Shown: positions 26,214-37,143, counted from the stretch's first letter. The stretch is 64,000 bases of DNA from Pseudoroseicyclus tamaricis (GCF_012070395.1 NZ_JAAFYS010000003.1:124001-188000), one strand, 5' to 3'. Notes: generated by a model not told the origin, from the letters alone. Numbers and translations: made by a program.

Positions 26214-26219
26214 GGCGGC

Positions 26220-27026
26220 TCACCCCGCCTCTCGCGCCCCCTCCTGCCGCTTCATCATCTGCGAGGGCGTATGCCCGAAGACGCTCCGGAACGCCTCGAT
26301 GAAGGAGGAGACGTCGCGGTACCCCACCGCGAAGGCCGTCTGCGTCACGCTCATCCCCCCGGCGAGCAGCCCGGTGGCGAGCTGCACCCGCAGCGTCAGC
26401 CGCCACGCCCCGAAGGCCATCCCCGTCTCCGCCTTGAAGAGCCGCGCCGCCGTCCGCTCCGTCAGCGCGGCCCCGGCGGCGAGCTCGGCCAGCGTGTCGC
26501 TCCGCTCCGGCCGCGCCATCAGCCGGTCCGTCACTCTCCTGAGCCGCGCGCTCTCCGGCAGCGGCAGCACCACGTCGAAAACCGGCAGCGCGGCGAGGCA
26601 ATCGAGCAGCACCGCCACCAGCCGCTCCTCCTTGCCGCTGCGCGGCGCGTCGGCGCCGAAGCCGCTCGCCGCGATCAGCAGCGCGTCGCAGAGCCGGTCG
26701 ACGGAGACGGCGAAGGTCTCGCCGGGCAGGGTCGGCATGAGGGCGGCATCGACGTAGCAGGTCGTCAGCCAGAACGGCGCGGCGGAGAGGATGCGATGCT
26801 CCACCCCCGGCGGGATCCACACCGCCCTTTGCGGCGGGATCACGTAGCGCGCCGCCCGCGTCTCCACCGTCAGCACCCCGGCACTCACGTGCAGAAGCTG
26901 CCGCCGCCGGTGGCTGTGCCACGGCCCGGCGATCTTCGCGTGCCGGTCCGAGAGCACGAAGACCGGCGCCCCCGCCCGATCGGGATCGACGAGTCGCTCT
27001 GTCCGTCTGGCCGCATTCTTTGGCAT
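26220..27026 (-). CDS. AraC family transcriptional regulator
   Basis: A 268-residue regulator with an N-terminal cupin-like sensing domain (HSHRRRQLLHVSAGVLTVET, then RAVWIPPGVEHRI) and a C-terminal AraC DNA-binding domain of two helix-turn-helix motifs (LAELAAGAALTERTAARLFKAETG and LATGLLAGGMSVTQTAFAVGYRDVSSFIEAFRSVFG). It is divergent from an F420-type NADP oxidoreductase gene; the 67-base gap is the likely site where it controls that gene and itself. AraC members with this cupin start often sense small organic molecules. Confidence 0.92.
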   Translation of the reverse strand: MPKNAARRTERLVDPDRAGAPVFVLSDRHAKIAGPWHSHRRRQLLHVSAGVLTVETRAARYVIPPQRAVWIPPGVEHRILSAAPFWLTTCYVDAALMPTLPGETFAVSVDRLCDALLIAASGFGADAPRSGKEERLVAVLLDCLAALPVFDVVLPLPESARLRRVTDRLMARPERSDTLAELAAGAALTERTAARLFKAETGMAFGAWRLTLRVQLATGLLAGGMSVTQTAFAVGYRDVSSFIEAFRSVFGHTPSQMMKRQEGAREAG

Positions 27027-27093
27027 GATGCGGCGAGTATGCAGCCCGGCGCCTCGCTACGTCCAGAGCATCCAGACGCAAAGGAGCATGGAC

Positions 27094-27684
27094 ATGCGAA
27101 TCGCAATTCTCGGCAAGGGCAACATGGGCGCGCCGCTGGCCCGCCTGATCGAGGCCGCCGGCCACCAGGTGGAGGCCTTCGCCAGCACCGACGACCCGCT
27201 GGAGGCCCTCGCCGCCGCCGACCTCACCCTCCTCGCGGTGAAGTACGAACAGGCGCGGGCGCTCGCCGCGCAGCCCGGCGTGGCGGAGGCGCTGGCGGGC
27301 AAGACCCTCGTCGATCTCACCAACCCGCTGGCGCCCGACTTCATGAGCCTGACCATCGGCCACAGCACCTCGGCGGCCGAGGAGATCGCCCGCGCCCTGC
27401 CCGCCTCCACCGTCGTGAAGGCCTTCAACACGATCTTCGCGGCGGTCCTTGCAGGCCATGCGGGGGGGACGGTCTCCCCCCTCCCCGTCTTCGTCGCCGG
27501 CGACGACCCGGCGGCGGTCGAGTCCGTGGCCGGCCTCGTGCGGGACATCGGGATGACCGCGATTCCAGCCGGCGGCCTCACCAACGCCCGGTATCTGGAG
27601 CCGATGACGGAGATGATGATCCAGCTCGGCTACGGCCTCGGCCATGGCGACCGGATCGGATTCGCGCTCGTGGCGGCGGGGTGA
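27094..27684 (+). CDS. F420-dependent NADP oxidoreductase-like Rossmann protein
   Basis: A 196-residue NADP-binding protein of the coenzyme-F420-dependent NADP reductase family (PF03807). ILGKGNMGAPLARLIEAAGH is the dinucleotide-binding start, LTLLAVKY and VVKAFNTIFA are further family blocks. AAGGAG (27081-27086) lies 7 bases from ATG 27094 and rules out ATG 27088. These organisms are not known to make F420, so the bacterial homologues probably reduce another substrate with NADPH. Controlled, by position, by the divergent AraC regulator. Confidence 0.87.
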   Translation: MRIAILGKGNMGAPLARLIEAAGHQVEAFASTDDPLEALAAADLTLLAVKYEQARALAAQPGVAEALAGKTLVDLTNPLAPDFMSLTIGHSTSAAEEIARALPASTVVKAFNTIFAAVLAGHAGGTVSPLPVFVAGDDPAAVESVAGLVRDIGMTAIPAGGLTNARYLEPMTEMMIQLGYGLGHGDRIGFALVAAG

Positions 27685-27699
27685 GAGGGGCTTCCGGCG

Positions 27700-27738
27700 G
27701 TGCACAGCCTGTGCACGCCGGGTGCACGACCGGTGCGG
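27700..27738. repeat. Four GTGCAC-type hexamers at exact 11-bp spacing
   Basis: GTGCAC occurs at 27700-27705, 27711-27716 and 27722-27727, and GTGCGG at 27733-27738. Each begins 11 bases after the last, close to one helical turn, so all would lie on one face of the DNA. The site is upstream of dprA (ATG 27875) and just past the stop of the oxidoreductase gene. It looks like a cooperative protein-binding array. A lone TTAACC (27828-27833) nearer to dprA resembles half of a CtrA site. Confidence 0.6.
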
Positions 27739-27874
27739 GCCCAAAACGCGCCGCGGTGGCCTCGTCCGGACGCTCGACAAACAGCGTGTGAAATTATCCG
27801 GGACAATTCGATTTAATTCACGTCTCGTTAACCCCGCACGCCTAAACCTGTCGATGCAACAGGACGAGGTCAGG

Positions 27875-29044
27875 ATGGCCGGGGCAACCCCTTCTTCCAC
27901 TCACCCCCCACTCCCACCCACCACGGAAGATGAACGGCTGTCCTGGCTTCGCCTGTTGCGCTCCCGCCGCGTCGGGCCGCAGACATTCCACCGCCTTCTC
28001 CGGCAGCATGGCAGCGCCGGGGCCGCACTCACGGACCTTCCGGGCCTCGCCCGGAACGCAGGCGAAACGGAATACCAAGTCTGCCCCGAGGGCATTGCCC
28101 GCGCCGAGCTGAAAGCCGCGCGCCGCGCCGGGGCCCACTTCCTCGCCTTCGGCGCCCCGGATTATCCCGCGGCCCTCTCCGACCTTCCCGATGCCCCTCC
28201 AATCCTTTGGGGAATCGGCGATCTCTCCCTGCTGAAGCGGCCCATTATCGCCATGGTCGGCGCCCGCAACGCCTCCTCGCTCGGCCTGCGCATGGCCCGC
28301 CGGCTCGCGCAGGAGCTGGGGGAAGAGGGCTTCGTCATCGCCTCCGGCCTCGCCCGCGGCATCGATGCCGCCGCCCATGCCGCGGCCCTGCCCACGGGCA
28401 CCATCGCCGTCTTCGCCGGCGGGCTCGACATCACCTATCCGCCGCAGAACGTCGATCTGGCGAAGGAGGTGGCGGCCCGCGGCCTCCTCCTCTCCGAGCA
28501 GCCCTTCGGGCGGCAGCCGCAGGCGCGGCACTTCCCGCTCCGCAACCGCATCGTCTCCGGCCTCGCCCGCGCCGTGGTGGTGGTGGAGGCGGCGGCGAAG
28601 TCCGGCAGCCTCATCACCGCCCGCGCCGCGCTCGACCAGGGGCGGGAGGTGCTGGCCGTCCCCGGCCACCCGCTCGATTCGCGCGCCTCGGGCTGCAACA
28701 TGCTGCTCCGCGACGGCGCAACGCTCGTCCGCCGTGCCGAAGACGTGATCTCCGCCCTCGGCCCCGCCCCCCAGCCCTGCCTGCCGCTGGAGGAGCCGGC
28801 CGCCCCCGCCCCCCTGGCGGAGACGGTCGCCGCCCTCCCCTCGGCCCCCACCCGCCCTACGGGCGAGACGCGGGACCTGCACGCCGCCATCCTCGACCGG
28901 CTCGGCCACGCCCCCCTCGCGGAGGACCAGCTGCTGCGCGATCTAGGCGCCCGCGCCGACGAGGCCGCCCCCGCCCTGACGGAGCTGGAGCTCGGCGGCC
29001 GCATCCGCCGCGAGACCGGCGGCCTCTTGACCCGCGACGGCTGA
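27875..29044 (+). CDS. dprA: DNA-processing protein DprA (Smf)
   Basis: A 389-residue protein that loads RecA on incoming single-stranded DNA during natural transformation and, in Rhodobacter, gene transfer agent uptake. The Rossmann-like DprA core is clear: GVGARNAS-type entry (MVGARNASSLGLRMARRLA), IASGLARGIDAAAHAAAL, VFAGGLDITYPPQN, and SLITARAALDQGREVLAVPG. The C-terminal winged helix (ILDRLGHAPLAEDQLLRDLG) is present. ATG 27875 has GAGG just upstream; ATG 27854 is an in-frame alternative. Next to topA, a common pairing. Confidence 0.93.
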   Translation: MAGATPSSTHPPLPPTTEDERLSWLRLLRSRRVGPQTFHRLLRQHGSAGAALTDLPGLARNAGETEYQVCPEGIARAELKAARRAGAHFLAFGAPDYPAALSDLPDAPPILWGIGDLSLLKRPIIAMVGARNASSLGLRMARRLAQELGEEGFVIASGLARGIDAAAHAAALPTGTIAVFAGGLDITYPPQNVDLAKEVAARGLLLSEQPFGRQPQARHFPLRNRIVSGLARAVVVVEAAAKSGSLITARAALDQGREVLAVPGHPLDSRASGCNMLLRDGATLVRRAEDVISALGPAPQPCLPLEEPAAPAPLAETVAALPSAPTRPTGETRDLHAAILDRLGHAPLAEDQLLRDLGARADEAAPALTELELGGRIRRETGGLLTRDG

Positions 29045-29170
29045 CACCCCACTTGGCGCGGGCCGCTCACTCCCCTGCCCCGCCGGCTGGCGGGCCGCAT
29101 TGACAAGCCCCGAACCGCGCCCCCATGGTCGCGCCCCAATCGCTGCCCCTCCCCTTTCGGAAAGTGCCCC

Positions 29171-31855
<2,685 letters not shown>

Positions 31856-31864
31856 CTATCCCCG

Positions 31865-31888
31865 GGGGCCGCGGAACTCCGCGGCCCC
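31865..31888 (+). terminator. topA terminator hairpin
   Basis: GGGGCCGCGGA pairs perfectly with TCCGCGGCCCC almost without a loop, 12 bases past the topA stop. It is followed by TGCGGCTTTATC, a weak U-tract. Confidence 0.65.
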
Positions 31889-32069
31889 TGCGGCTTTATC
31901 AAGCACCCCGGTTGTGAGGACATGACAATGTTCGCAGCTGCGCCTCGGCGCCCCTCCTCTCCCCCCTTCGCCGCCCCCCGGCCGGCACAGTAGGATACGG
32001 CTGACTGCCCTGCAGCGCCCCGGCCACGCCGGCGGCGCCGCGCGTCAATCCCCTTCAAGGACATCCCCA

Positions 32070-33416
32070 ATGGCTTCCATCGAGCCCGCCCTTGCGCGCA
32101 CAGGCCGCCTGCGCGCCCGCTATGCCCGCTGGGCAGAGCGGCCCGCCCGCAGCCTGCTCGCCGGCTACCTCGCCTACATGACCATCGGCTGGGTGCTGCT
32201 GCTCCTGCCGATCTCGCGCAGCGAAGTGGTGGCGCCGCTCGATTCGCTGTTCATCGCCGCCTCCGCCGTCTCGACCACCGGCCTTGCGACCGTCGATCCC
32301 GGCTCCAGCTACTCGGGCTTCGGCGAAGCGGTGATCCTGTCGCTGATCCAGCTCGGCGGCCTCGGCTACATGACCATCGGCTCGTTTGCGCTGATCGCTG
32401 TGCAGCGCCGGCTCTCCAGCCACCGCGCCGCCAATGCCCGCGCCGCCTTCGAGCTGCCGGAGAGGATCGACCCGCGGCCTTTCCTGATGTCCGTCGTCCT
32501 CTTCACCCTGCTGGCCGAGGCGGCGGGCGCCGCGGCGCTCTACCCGATGTTCCGCGATGCGGGAGAGGCGGCGCCGCTCTGGGCCGCGATCTTCCACTCC
32601 GTCTCGGCCTTCTGCACCGCCGGCTTCTCGCTCTTTCCCAACAGCCTGGAGGATTACTCCGCCCACGCCGGCGTCTCGCTCGTCATCTCGGCGCTCAGCC
32701 TGCTGGGGGCCATGGGCTTTCTCGTCGTCGTCGATGTCTGGCGCTCGCTGCGCCGGCGCCGGGCGCGGGCCTTCTTCACCACGAAGATGATCGTGCGGAT
32801 CACCGCCGCCTTCCTGCTGCTCGGCACCGCGCTCCTCGCCATCGACGACCCGACGATCGCCGCCCTGCCCCTTGGCGAACGGCTGCTCGCGGCCTTCTTC
32901 CAGACGATGACCGCCGCCACCACCGTCGGTTTCGACACCGTACCCATCAGCTCGCTCGGCCCGGCGTCCGTCATGGGGCTGCTGGTGCTCATGGTCATCG
33001 GCGCCTCGCCGGCCGGCACGGGCGGCGGGCTGAAGACGACCTCCTTCGCTGCCCTCTTCGCGCTGGTGCGCGCCACACTGCGCGGCGAGAGTGAGGTGCG
33101 CTTCGCCGGGCGCCGCCTGCCGGAGGAGAAGCTGCGCGCCGCCGGCGCCTCGCTGGCCTATTACGCCGGGGTCATGAGCATCGCGATGATCCTGCTGCTC
33201 TCCACCGAGAGCGCCCCCTTCGAGCAGGTGCTCTTCGAGGCCGTCTCGGCTGTCGGCACCGTCGGGCTGTCGCTGGGGCTGACGGGGGACCTCACTGCCG
33301 CGGGCAAGCTGATCGTCATCGTGCTGATGACGGCGGGGCGGCTCGGCATCCTGACCTTCGGCATCGCCCTGGCCCGTCACAGGCCCCCTGAAAATCGCGC
33401 CGATCCAACGCTGTGA
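32070..33416 (+). CDS. TrkH/KtrB-type potassium transporter
   Basis: A 448-residue membrane protein of the K+ channel-like transporter superfamily. The four pore loops with their filter glycines are SAVSTTGLATVD, FHSVSAFCTAGFSLFPN, TMTAATTVGFDT and FEAVSAVGTVGLSLG. Length and the first pore are closer to KtrB than to TrkH. It should import K+ with H+ or Na+ when paired with a cytosolic TrkA/KtrA NAD-binding subunit, which is not in this window. ATG 32070 follows an AAGGA. Upstream 31889-32069 holds no clear promoter. Confidence 0.92.
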   Translation: MASIEPALARTGRLRARYARWAERPARSLLAGYLAYMTIGWVLLLLPISRSEVVAPLDSLFIAASAVSTTGLATVDPGSSYSGFGEAVILSLIQLGGLGYMTIGSFALIAVQRRLSSHRAANARAAFELPERIDPRPFLMSVVLFTLLAEAAGAAALYPMFRDAGEAAPLWAAIFHSVSAFCTAGFSLFPNSLEDYSAHAGVSLVISALSLLGAMGFLVVVDVWRSLRRRRARAFFTTKMIVRITAAFLLLGTALLAIDDPTIAALPLGERLLAAFFQTMTAATTVGFDTVPISSLGPASVMGLLVLMVIGASPAGTGGGLKTTSFAALFALVRATLRGESEVRFAGRRLPEEKLRAAGASLAYYAGVMSIAMILLLSTESAPFEQVLFEAVSAVGTVGLSLGLTGDLTAAGKLIVIVLMTAGRLGILTFGIALARHRPPENRADPTL

Positions 33417-33422
33417 GGCCCA

Positions 33423-33459
33423 TGTTATCGCATAACAGCGCCTCTTCCCCGCGTTGACT
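33423..33459 (+). promoter_or_regulatory. Operator-like palindrome and -35 element upstream of the CoA-transferase/LOV operon
   Basis: TGTTAT-CGC-ATAACA (33423-33437) is a perfect 15-base inverted repeat just past the trkH stop. TTGACT (33454-33459) is a good -35 hexamer, though GAAGAC 17 bases on is a poor -10. The A/T palindrome stands out in G+C-rich DNA and is a likely binding site for a regulator of the scoA-LOV-scoB operon. Confidence 0.5.
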
Positions 33460-33511
33460 TTGCCACACCTGCGGGCGAAGACTCGTCATATTGCGAATGG
33501 GGAGGCGTGAG

Positions 33512-34207
33512 ATGCAGAAGGTATTTGGGTCGGCGAGCGATGCGCTCGACGGGCTGCTCTTCGACGGCATGACAATCGCGGCAGGCGGCTTCGGCCTCTG
33601 CGGGATCCCCGAGCTGCTGATCGACGCGCTCGTCGAGGCCGGCACGAAGGACCTCACCGTCGCCTCCAACAATGCCGGCGTCGACGGCTTCGGCCTCGGC
33701 AAGCTGCTGGAGACGCGGCAGATCCGGAAGATGATGAGCTCCTACGTCGGCGAGAACGCCGAATTCATGCGCCAGTACCTGTCCGGCGAGCTGGAGCTGG
33801 AGTTCAACCCGCAGGGCACGCTGGCGGAGCGGATGCGCGCCGGCGGCTCCGGCATCCCGGGCTTCTACACCAAGACGGGTGTCGGCACGGTGATCGCCGA
33901 GGGCAAGGAGCACAAGGACTTCGACGGGCAGACCTACATCCTCGAGCGGGGCATCTTCGCCGACCTCTCCATCGTCAAGGCGTGGAAGGCGGACGAGACG
34001 GGCAACTGCGTGTTCCGCAAGACGGCCCGCAACTTCAACCCGCCGGCCGCCATGTGCGGCAAGACCTGCGTGATGGAGGTGGAGGAGATCGTCCCCGCCG
34101 GCTCCCTCGACCCCGACGCGATCCACCTGCCCGGCATCTACGTGCACCGTCTCATCCAGGGCGAGCACGAGAAGCGCATCGAGCAGCGCACCGTCCGGGC
34201 CGCCTGA
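33512..34207 (+). CDS. scoA: 3-oxoacid CoA-transferase subunit A
   Basis: A 231-residue alpha subunit of a family I CoA-transferase that moves CoA from succinyl-CoA to a 3-oxoacid such as acetoacetate. [19 protein letters not shown] is the family start, [16 protein letters not shown] follows, and [21 protein letters not shown] is near the end. ATG 33512 is chosen because GGGGAGG lies 7 bases upstream; the frame is open 7 codons more. The matching beta subunit is not next to it: a LOV histidine kinase gene lies between. Cytosolic; role in ketone body, PHB or branched acid use. Confidence 0.93.
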   Translation: MQKVFGSASDALDGLLFDGMTIAAGGFGLCGIPELLIDALVEAGTKDLTVASNNAGVDGFGLGKLLETRQIRKMMSSYVGENAEFMRQYLSGELELEFNPQGTLAERMRAGGSGIPGFYTKTGVGTVIAEGKEHKDFDGQTYILERGIFADLSIVKAWKADETGNCVFRKTARNFNPPAAMCGKTCVMEVEEIVPAGSLDPDAIHLPGIYVHRLIQGEHEKRIEQRTVRAA

Positions 34208-34222
34208 CGACTGGTCGCGCCG

Positions 34223-35269
34223 ATGACTGAGACCTTCTCCTCCCCCTTCCCGCCCGAGGCCTTCACCGACCGTGAGGCCATGGCGCTGCTCGACCATTCG
34301 AACATCTCGCTGCTGGTCACCGACCCGCGGCAGCCCGACAACCCGATCGTCTACGTCAACGCCGCCTTCGAGAAGGTCACCGGCTACCGGCGCGACGAGG
34401 TGATGGGCAAGAACTGCCGCTTCATGCAGGGGATCATGACCGATCCCGAGGATGTCGATCAGCTCCGCCGCGCCATCGCGGAGGAGGAGGAGACGACCGT
34501 CGACATTCTCAACTACCGCAAGGACGGCACGACCTTCGTCAACCGGCTGGTCATGACCCCGGTGCGCGAGAACGGCGTCGTCACCTACTTCCTCGGCGTG
34601 CAGAAGCCGCTGACCCGGGGGGAGCGGCTGCGCTCCGTCAACTTCGGCAGCCGGATGGTGCGCGAGCTGCAGCACCGGGTGAAGAACCACCTCGCGATGA
34701 TCGCCTCGCTGATCCGCATGGAAGGCCGCCGCGCGCCCGACCGCGCCCCCTTCGACCACCTGATCGAACGCATCGCCGGCCTGCAGGCGCTCTACGAGGA
34801 GCTTTCCGACCCGGCTGGCGGCGACAGGACGGCCAATCAGGTCTCGCTCGGATCCTTCCTCGAGCGGATCGCGCGCGCCGTCTCCCGCACCGGCGGGCAC
34901 GAGTCGCTGAAAATCGAGGTGGACGTGCCGGAGGGAGCCCGCGTTTCCGCCCTCATCGGCGGCAAGCTCGGCTTCATCGCCTCCGAGATCGTGACCAACG
35001 CCATGAAACACGCCTACGAGGGTCGCGAGAACGGCACCATCCGCATCGCCGCGGAGCCCCGGGGGAAGACCGGCGTGCGGATCGTCTTTTCCGACGACGG
35101 ATCGGGCATCGCCGACGGTGCCGAATGGCCTCGCTCCGACTCCGTCGGCGGGCGTGTCCTCGCCGGGCTGCTGGCCGAGCTGGAGGCCGATCTCGACGTG
35201 GAGAGCGGCCCGACCGGCACCACGATCACCATCGACATTCCCGAGGCGCTGTCCGCCTCGGGTTCCTGA
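34223..35269 (+). CDS. LOV-domain (blue-light) sensor histidine kinase, HisKA_2/HWE type
   Basis: A 348-residue soluble photoreceptor kinase. Residues about 20-130 are a LOV domain with GKNCRFMQG, whose Cys65 would form the photo-adduct with FMN; the flavin-binding residues Asn97 (NYRKDG), Asn107 (FVN) and Gln127 (LGVQ) are all present. A short linker leads to the HisKA_2-type phosphoacceptor ELQHRVKNHLAMIASLI (His151) and a HATPase domain with N-box EIVTNAMKHAY (Asn259) and G-box DDGSGI. No membrane segment. It lies 15 bases after scoA and 12 bases before scoB on the same strand. No response regulator is in the window. Confidence 0.95.
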   Translation: MTETFSSPFPPEAFTDREAMALLDHSNISLLVTDPRQPDNPIVYVNAAFEKVTGYRRDEVMGKNCRFMQGIMTDPEDVDQLRRAIAEEEETTVDILNYRKDGTTFVNRLVMTPVRENGVVTYFLGVQKPLTRGERLRSVNFGSRMVRELQHRVKNHLAMIASLIRMEGRRAPDRAPFDHLIERIAGLQALYEELSDPAGGDRTANQVSLGSFLERIARAVSRTGGHESLKIEVDVPEGARVSALIGGKLGFIASEIVTNAMKHAYEGRENGTIRIAAEPRGKTGVRIVFSDDGSGIADGAEWPRSDSVGGRVLAGLLAELEADLDVESGPTGTTITIDIPEALSASGS

Positions 35270-35281
35270 GGAGGAGAATTC

Positions 35282-35905
35282 ATGCCCTGGGATCGCAACC
35301 AGATGGCCGCCCGTGCCGCCGAAGAGCTGGAAGACGGGATGTATGTCAATCTCGGCATCGGCATCCCCACGCTCGTCGCCAACTACGTGGGTGACAAGGA
35401 GATCACCCTGCAGTCGGAGAATGGCATGCTCGGCATGGGACCCTTCCCGCTGGAGGGCGAGGAGGATGCTGACCTCATCAACGCCGGCAAGCAGACGATC
35501 ACCGAGCTGCCGAAGACGGCCTATTTCGACAGCGCCACGAGCTTCGGCATGATCCGCGGCGGCAAGATCGCCGCCGCCATCCTCGGCGCCATGGAAGTGG
35601 CCGAGAACGGCGACCTGGCGAACTGGATGATCCCCGGCAAGCTCGTGAAGGGCATGGGCGGCGCGATGGATCTGGTCGCCGGTGTCGGCAAGGTCATCGT
35701 GGTGATGGATCACCAGAACAAGTCGGGCGCCTCCAAGGTGCTCAAGGAATGCACCCTGCCGCTGACCGGCGCGGGCGTGGTGGACCGGATCATCACCAAC
35801 CTCGGCGTGCTCGATGTCGTCGAGGGCGGGCTCAGAATCGTGGAACTGGCCGACGGTGTCACCGACGAGCAGATGCGCGACGCGACGGAGGCGACCATTG
35901 TCTGA
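35282..35905 (+). CDS. scoB: 3-oxoacid CoA-transferase subunit B
   Basis: A 207-residue beta subunit with the catalytic Glu46 in QSENGMLGMGP, the residue that forms the glutamyl-CoA thioester. GMYVNLGIGIPTLV opens the protein and YFDSATSFGMIRGGKI is the SCOT-type substrate motif. GAGGAGGAG just upstream of ATG 35282 is a strong ribosome site, so subunit B may be made in balance with subunit A despite the intervening kinase gene. The stop overlaps the next gene by 8 bases. Confidence 0.94.
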   Translation: MPWDRNQMAARAAEELEDGMYVNLGIGIPTLVANYVGDKEITLQSENGMLGMGPFPLEGEEDADLINAGKQTITELPKTAYFDSATSFGMIRGGKIAAAILGAMEVAENGDLANWMIPGKLVKGMGGAMDLVAGVGKVIVVMDHQNKSGASKVLKECTLPLTGAGVVDRIITNLGVLDVVEGGLRIVELADGVTDEQMRDATEATIV

Positions 35906-36185
35906 CGAGGTCACCTACGAAGAGGCCGGCGGCAAGGGCCGTTACCACATCGACTGGCCCGAGGGTTCGGCGGAGCTGGTGACCTCGCTCACCTCCCCCG
36001 AGCTGGTCATCGCCGAGCATACCGAGGTGCCGAAGGCGCTGGAGGGCCAGGGGCTGGCCAAGCAGCTGGTCGAGGCGCTGGTGCAGGATGCCCGCGAGCG
36101 GCACTTTCGCATCGTGGCGCTCTGCCCCTACGTGAAGGCGCAGAGGGCCAAGCACCCGGAGTGGACGGGGCTCTTCACCGACTGA
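35898..36185 (+). CDS. Small GNAT-like acetyltransferase (COG2388/YjdJ type)
   Basis: A 95-residue protein of the miniature GNAT family: SPELVIAEHTEVPKALEGQGLAKQLVEALVQDAR is the acetyl-CoA-binding part and ALCPYVKAQRAKHPEW the end, where the Cys, Tyr and HPEW are conserved. No ATG fits; TTG 35898 inside the scoB end gives MSDEVTYEEAGG, the usual family start, and an 8-base overlap with scoB. It therefore belongs to the scoA-LOV-scoB operon. Substrate unknown. Confidence 0.82.
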   Translation: MSDEVTYEEAGGKGRYHIDWPEGSAELVTSLTSPELVIAEHTEVPKALEGQGLAKQLVEALVQDARERHFRIVALCPYVKAQRAKHPEWTGLFTD

Positions 36186-36212
36186 GCGGAGGCGCTGGCT
36201 GAAGCTGCGGGA

Positions 36213-36280
36213 CCGGGGGGCGCTGCCCCCCGGAGCCCCCCGAGGGTATTTTTGGCCAGATGAAGGGGCGGCCCCTTTTT
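36213..36280 (+). repeat. Dispersed terminator-like element, copy 2, with a second hairpin
   Basis: CCGGGGGGC-GCT-GCCCCCCGG (36213-36233) is followed by CCCCCCGAGGG and TATTTTTGGCCAGATGAA (to 36264). Directly after comes AAGGGG-CGG-CCCCTT with TTTT (36263-36280), which ends at the stop of the converging transglycosylase gene. It is in sense orientation for the acetyltransferase gene that ends at 36185, so the pair can end the CoA-transferase operon. Confidence 0.8.
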
Positions 36281-37143
36281 CAGAGGTTGTTCACCGTGAA
36301 GACGCATCCGTCGGAGAGCAGCTCCGGCGGCGTCTGGCAGAGGCCGCGGGCGAGGCGCCACGCGGCGAGGACCTTGGGCACGTAGGCACGGGTTTCGGCA
36401 TAGGGCGGCACGCCGCCATTGTCGCGCACCGAGCCTTCGCCGGCGTTGTAGCCGGCCAGCGCGAGGACGGCGTCCCCCTGGAAATGGCCGAGCAGCCAGT
36501 CGAGATAGGCGGTGCCGCCGCGGATGGATTCCAGCGCATCGAGCCGGTCGGCGACGCCGAAGCGGGTGGCGGTGTCGGGCATCAGCTGCATCAGGCCGGC
36601 GGCGCCGGCATGGCTCTCGGCGCCCGCGTTGCCGGCGCTCTCCACCGCGATGACGGCGAGGACGAGGGCGGGCGAGACCTCGGTGCCGATGGTGGCGGCG
36701 AGGATGTCGCGGCCATGCGCCTCGGCGATGGCCTGCAGGGTGGCGAGGCGGGGCGTCGTCACCCCCTCCCCCTCCGGCGGCGAGGCGAGAACGGCGAGGG
36801 CGGCGTTCACCCGCTCCGCCGCGCCCATGCCGAGCTCGGGCGGCACGAGGGCCCAGAACCACTCCGCCCCGCTGGCCGGGGGCATCTGCGGCATCGCCGC
36901 GCCGGGGGCGGCGGCGAGCGGCACCGCCTCGGCCTCGCCATAGGCGGAGTTGCCGGGACGGATGGCGCTGGGGGCCTCCGGGTCGATCTGCACGGTGATG
37001 CGGGGCGGCGTGCCGGAGGGCGGCGCCGCCACCCGGCGGAAGGTGAAGTCGGGCTGCAGGCGGGTGTCGTCGGCCAGGGCCGCTCCCGCGCTCGCGCCGG
37101 AAAGGAGGATGGCGGCCAGCGCCGCCCCTCTTGCCAGTCTCAT
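36280..37143 (-). CDS. Lytic transglycosylase, SLT domain
   Basis: A 287-residue exported murein lyase. A signal peptide (ILLSGASAGAALA, cleavage near residue 24) precedes a spacer and a C-terminal goose-lysozyme-like domain: Glu168 in VIAVESAGN is catalytic, followed by SHAGAAGLMQLMPDTATRFG, GTAYLDWLL and ALAGYNAGEGSV. Such enzymes cut peptidoglycan and are often placed beside envelope-spanning machines; here the Tad pilus locus begins 330 bases away, divergently. One cysteine pair near the C-terminus (LCQTPPELLSDGC) may form a disulfide. Confidence 0.93.
   Translation of the reverse strand: MRLARGAALAAILLSGASAGAALADDTRLQPDFTFRRVAAPPSGTPPRITVQIDPEAPSAIRPGNSAYGEAEAVPLAAAPGAAMPQMPPASGAEWFWALVPPELGMGAAERVNAALAVLASPPEGEGVTTPRLATLQAIAEAHGRDILAATIGTEVSPALVLAVIAVESAGNAGAESHAGAAGLMQLMPDTATRFGVADRLDALESIRGGTAYLDWLLGHFQGDAVLALAGYNAGEGSVRDNGGVPPYAETRAYVPKVLAAWRLARGLCQTPPELLSDGCVFTVNNL

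Noticed and set aside
33425-35914. 829-codon open frame antisense to the scoA-LOV-scoB region
   Set aside because: It spans three real genes with conserved motifs and has itself no domain or ribosome site.
35898-36185. Start of the small acetyltransferase at the in-frame ATG 35814
   Set aside because: It would give 28 extra Ser/Arg-rich residues encoded inside scoB with no counterpart in the family; TTG 35898 matches the family start.
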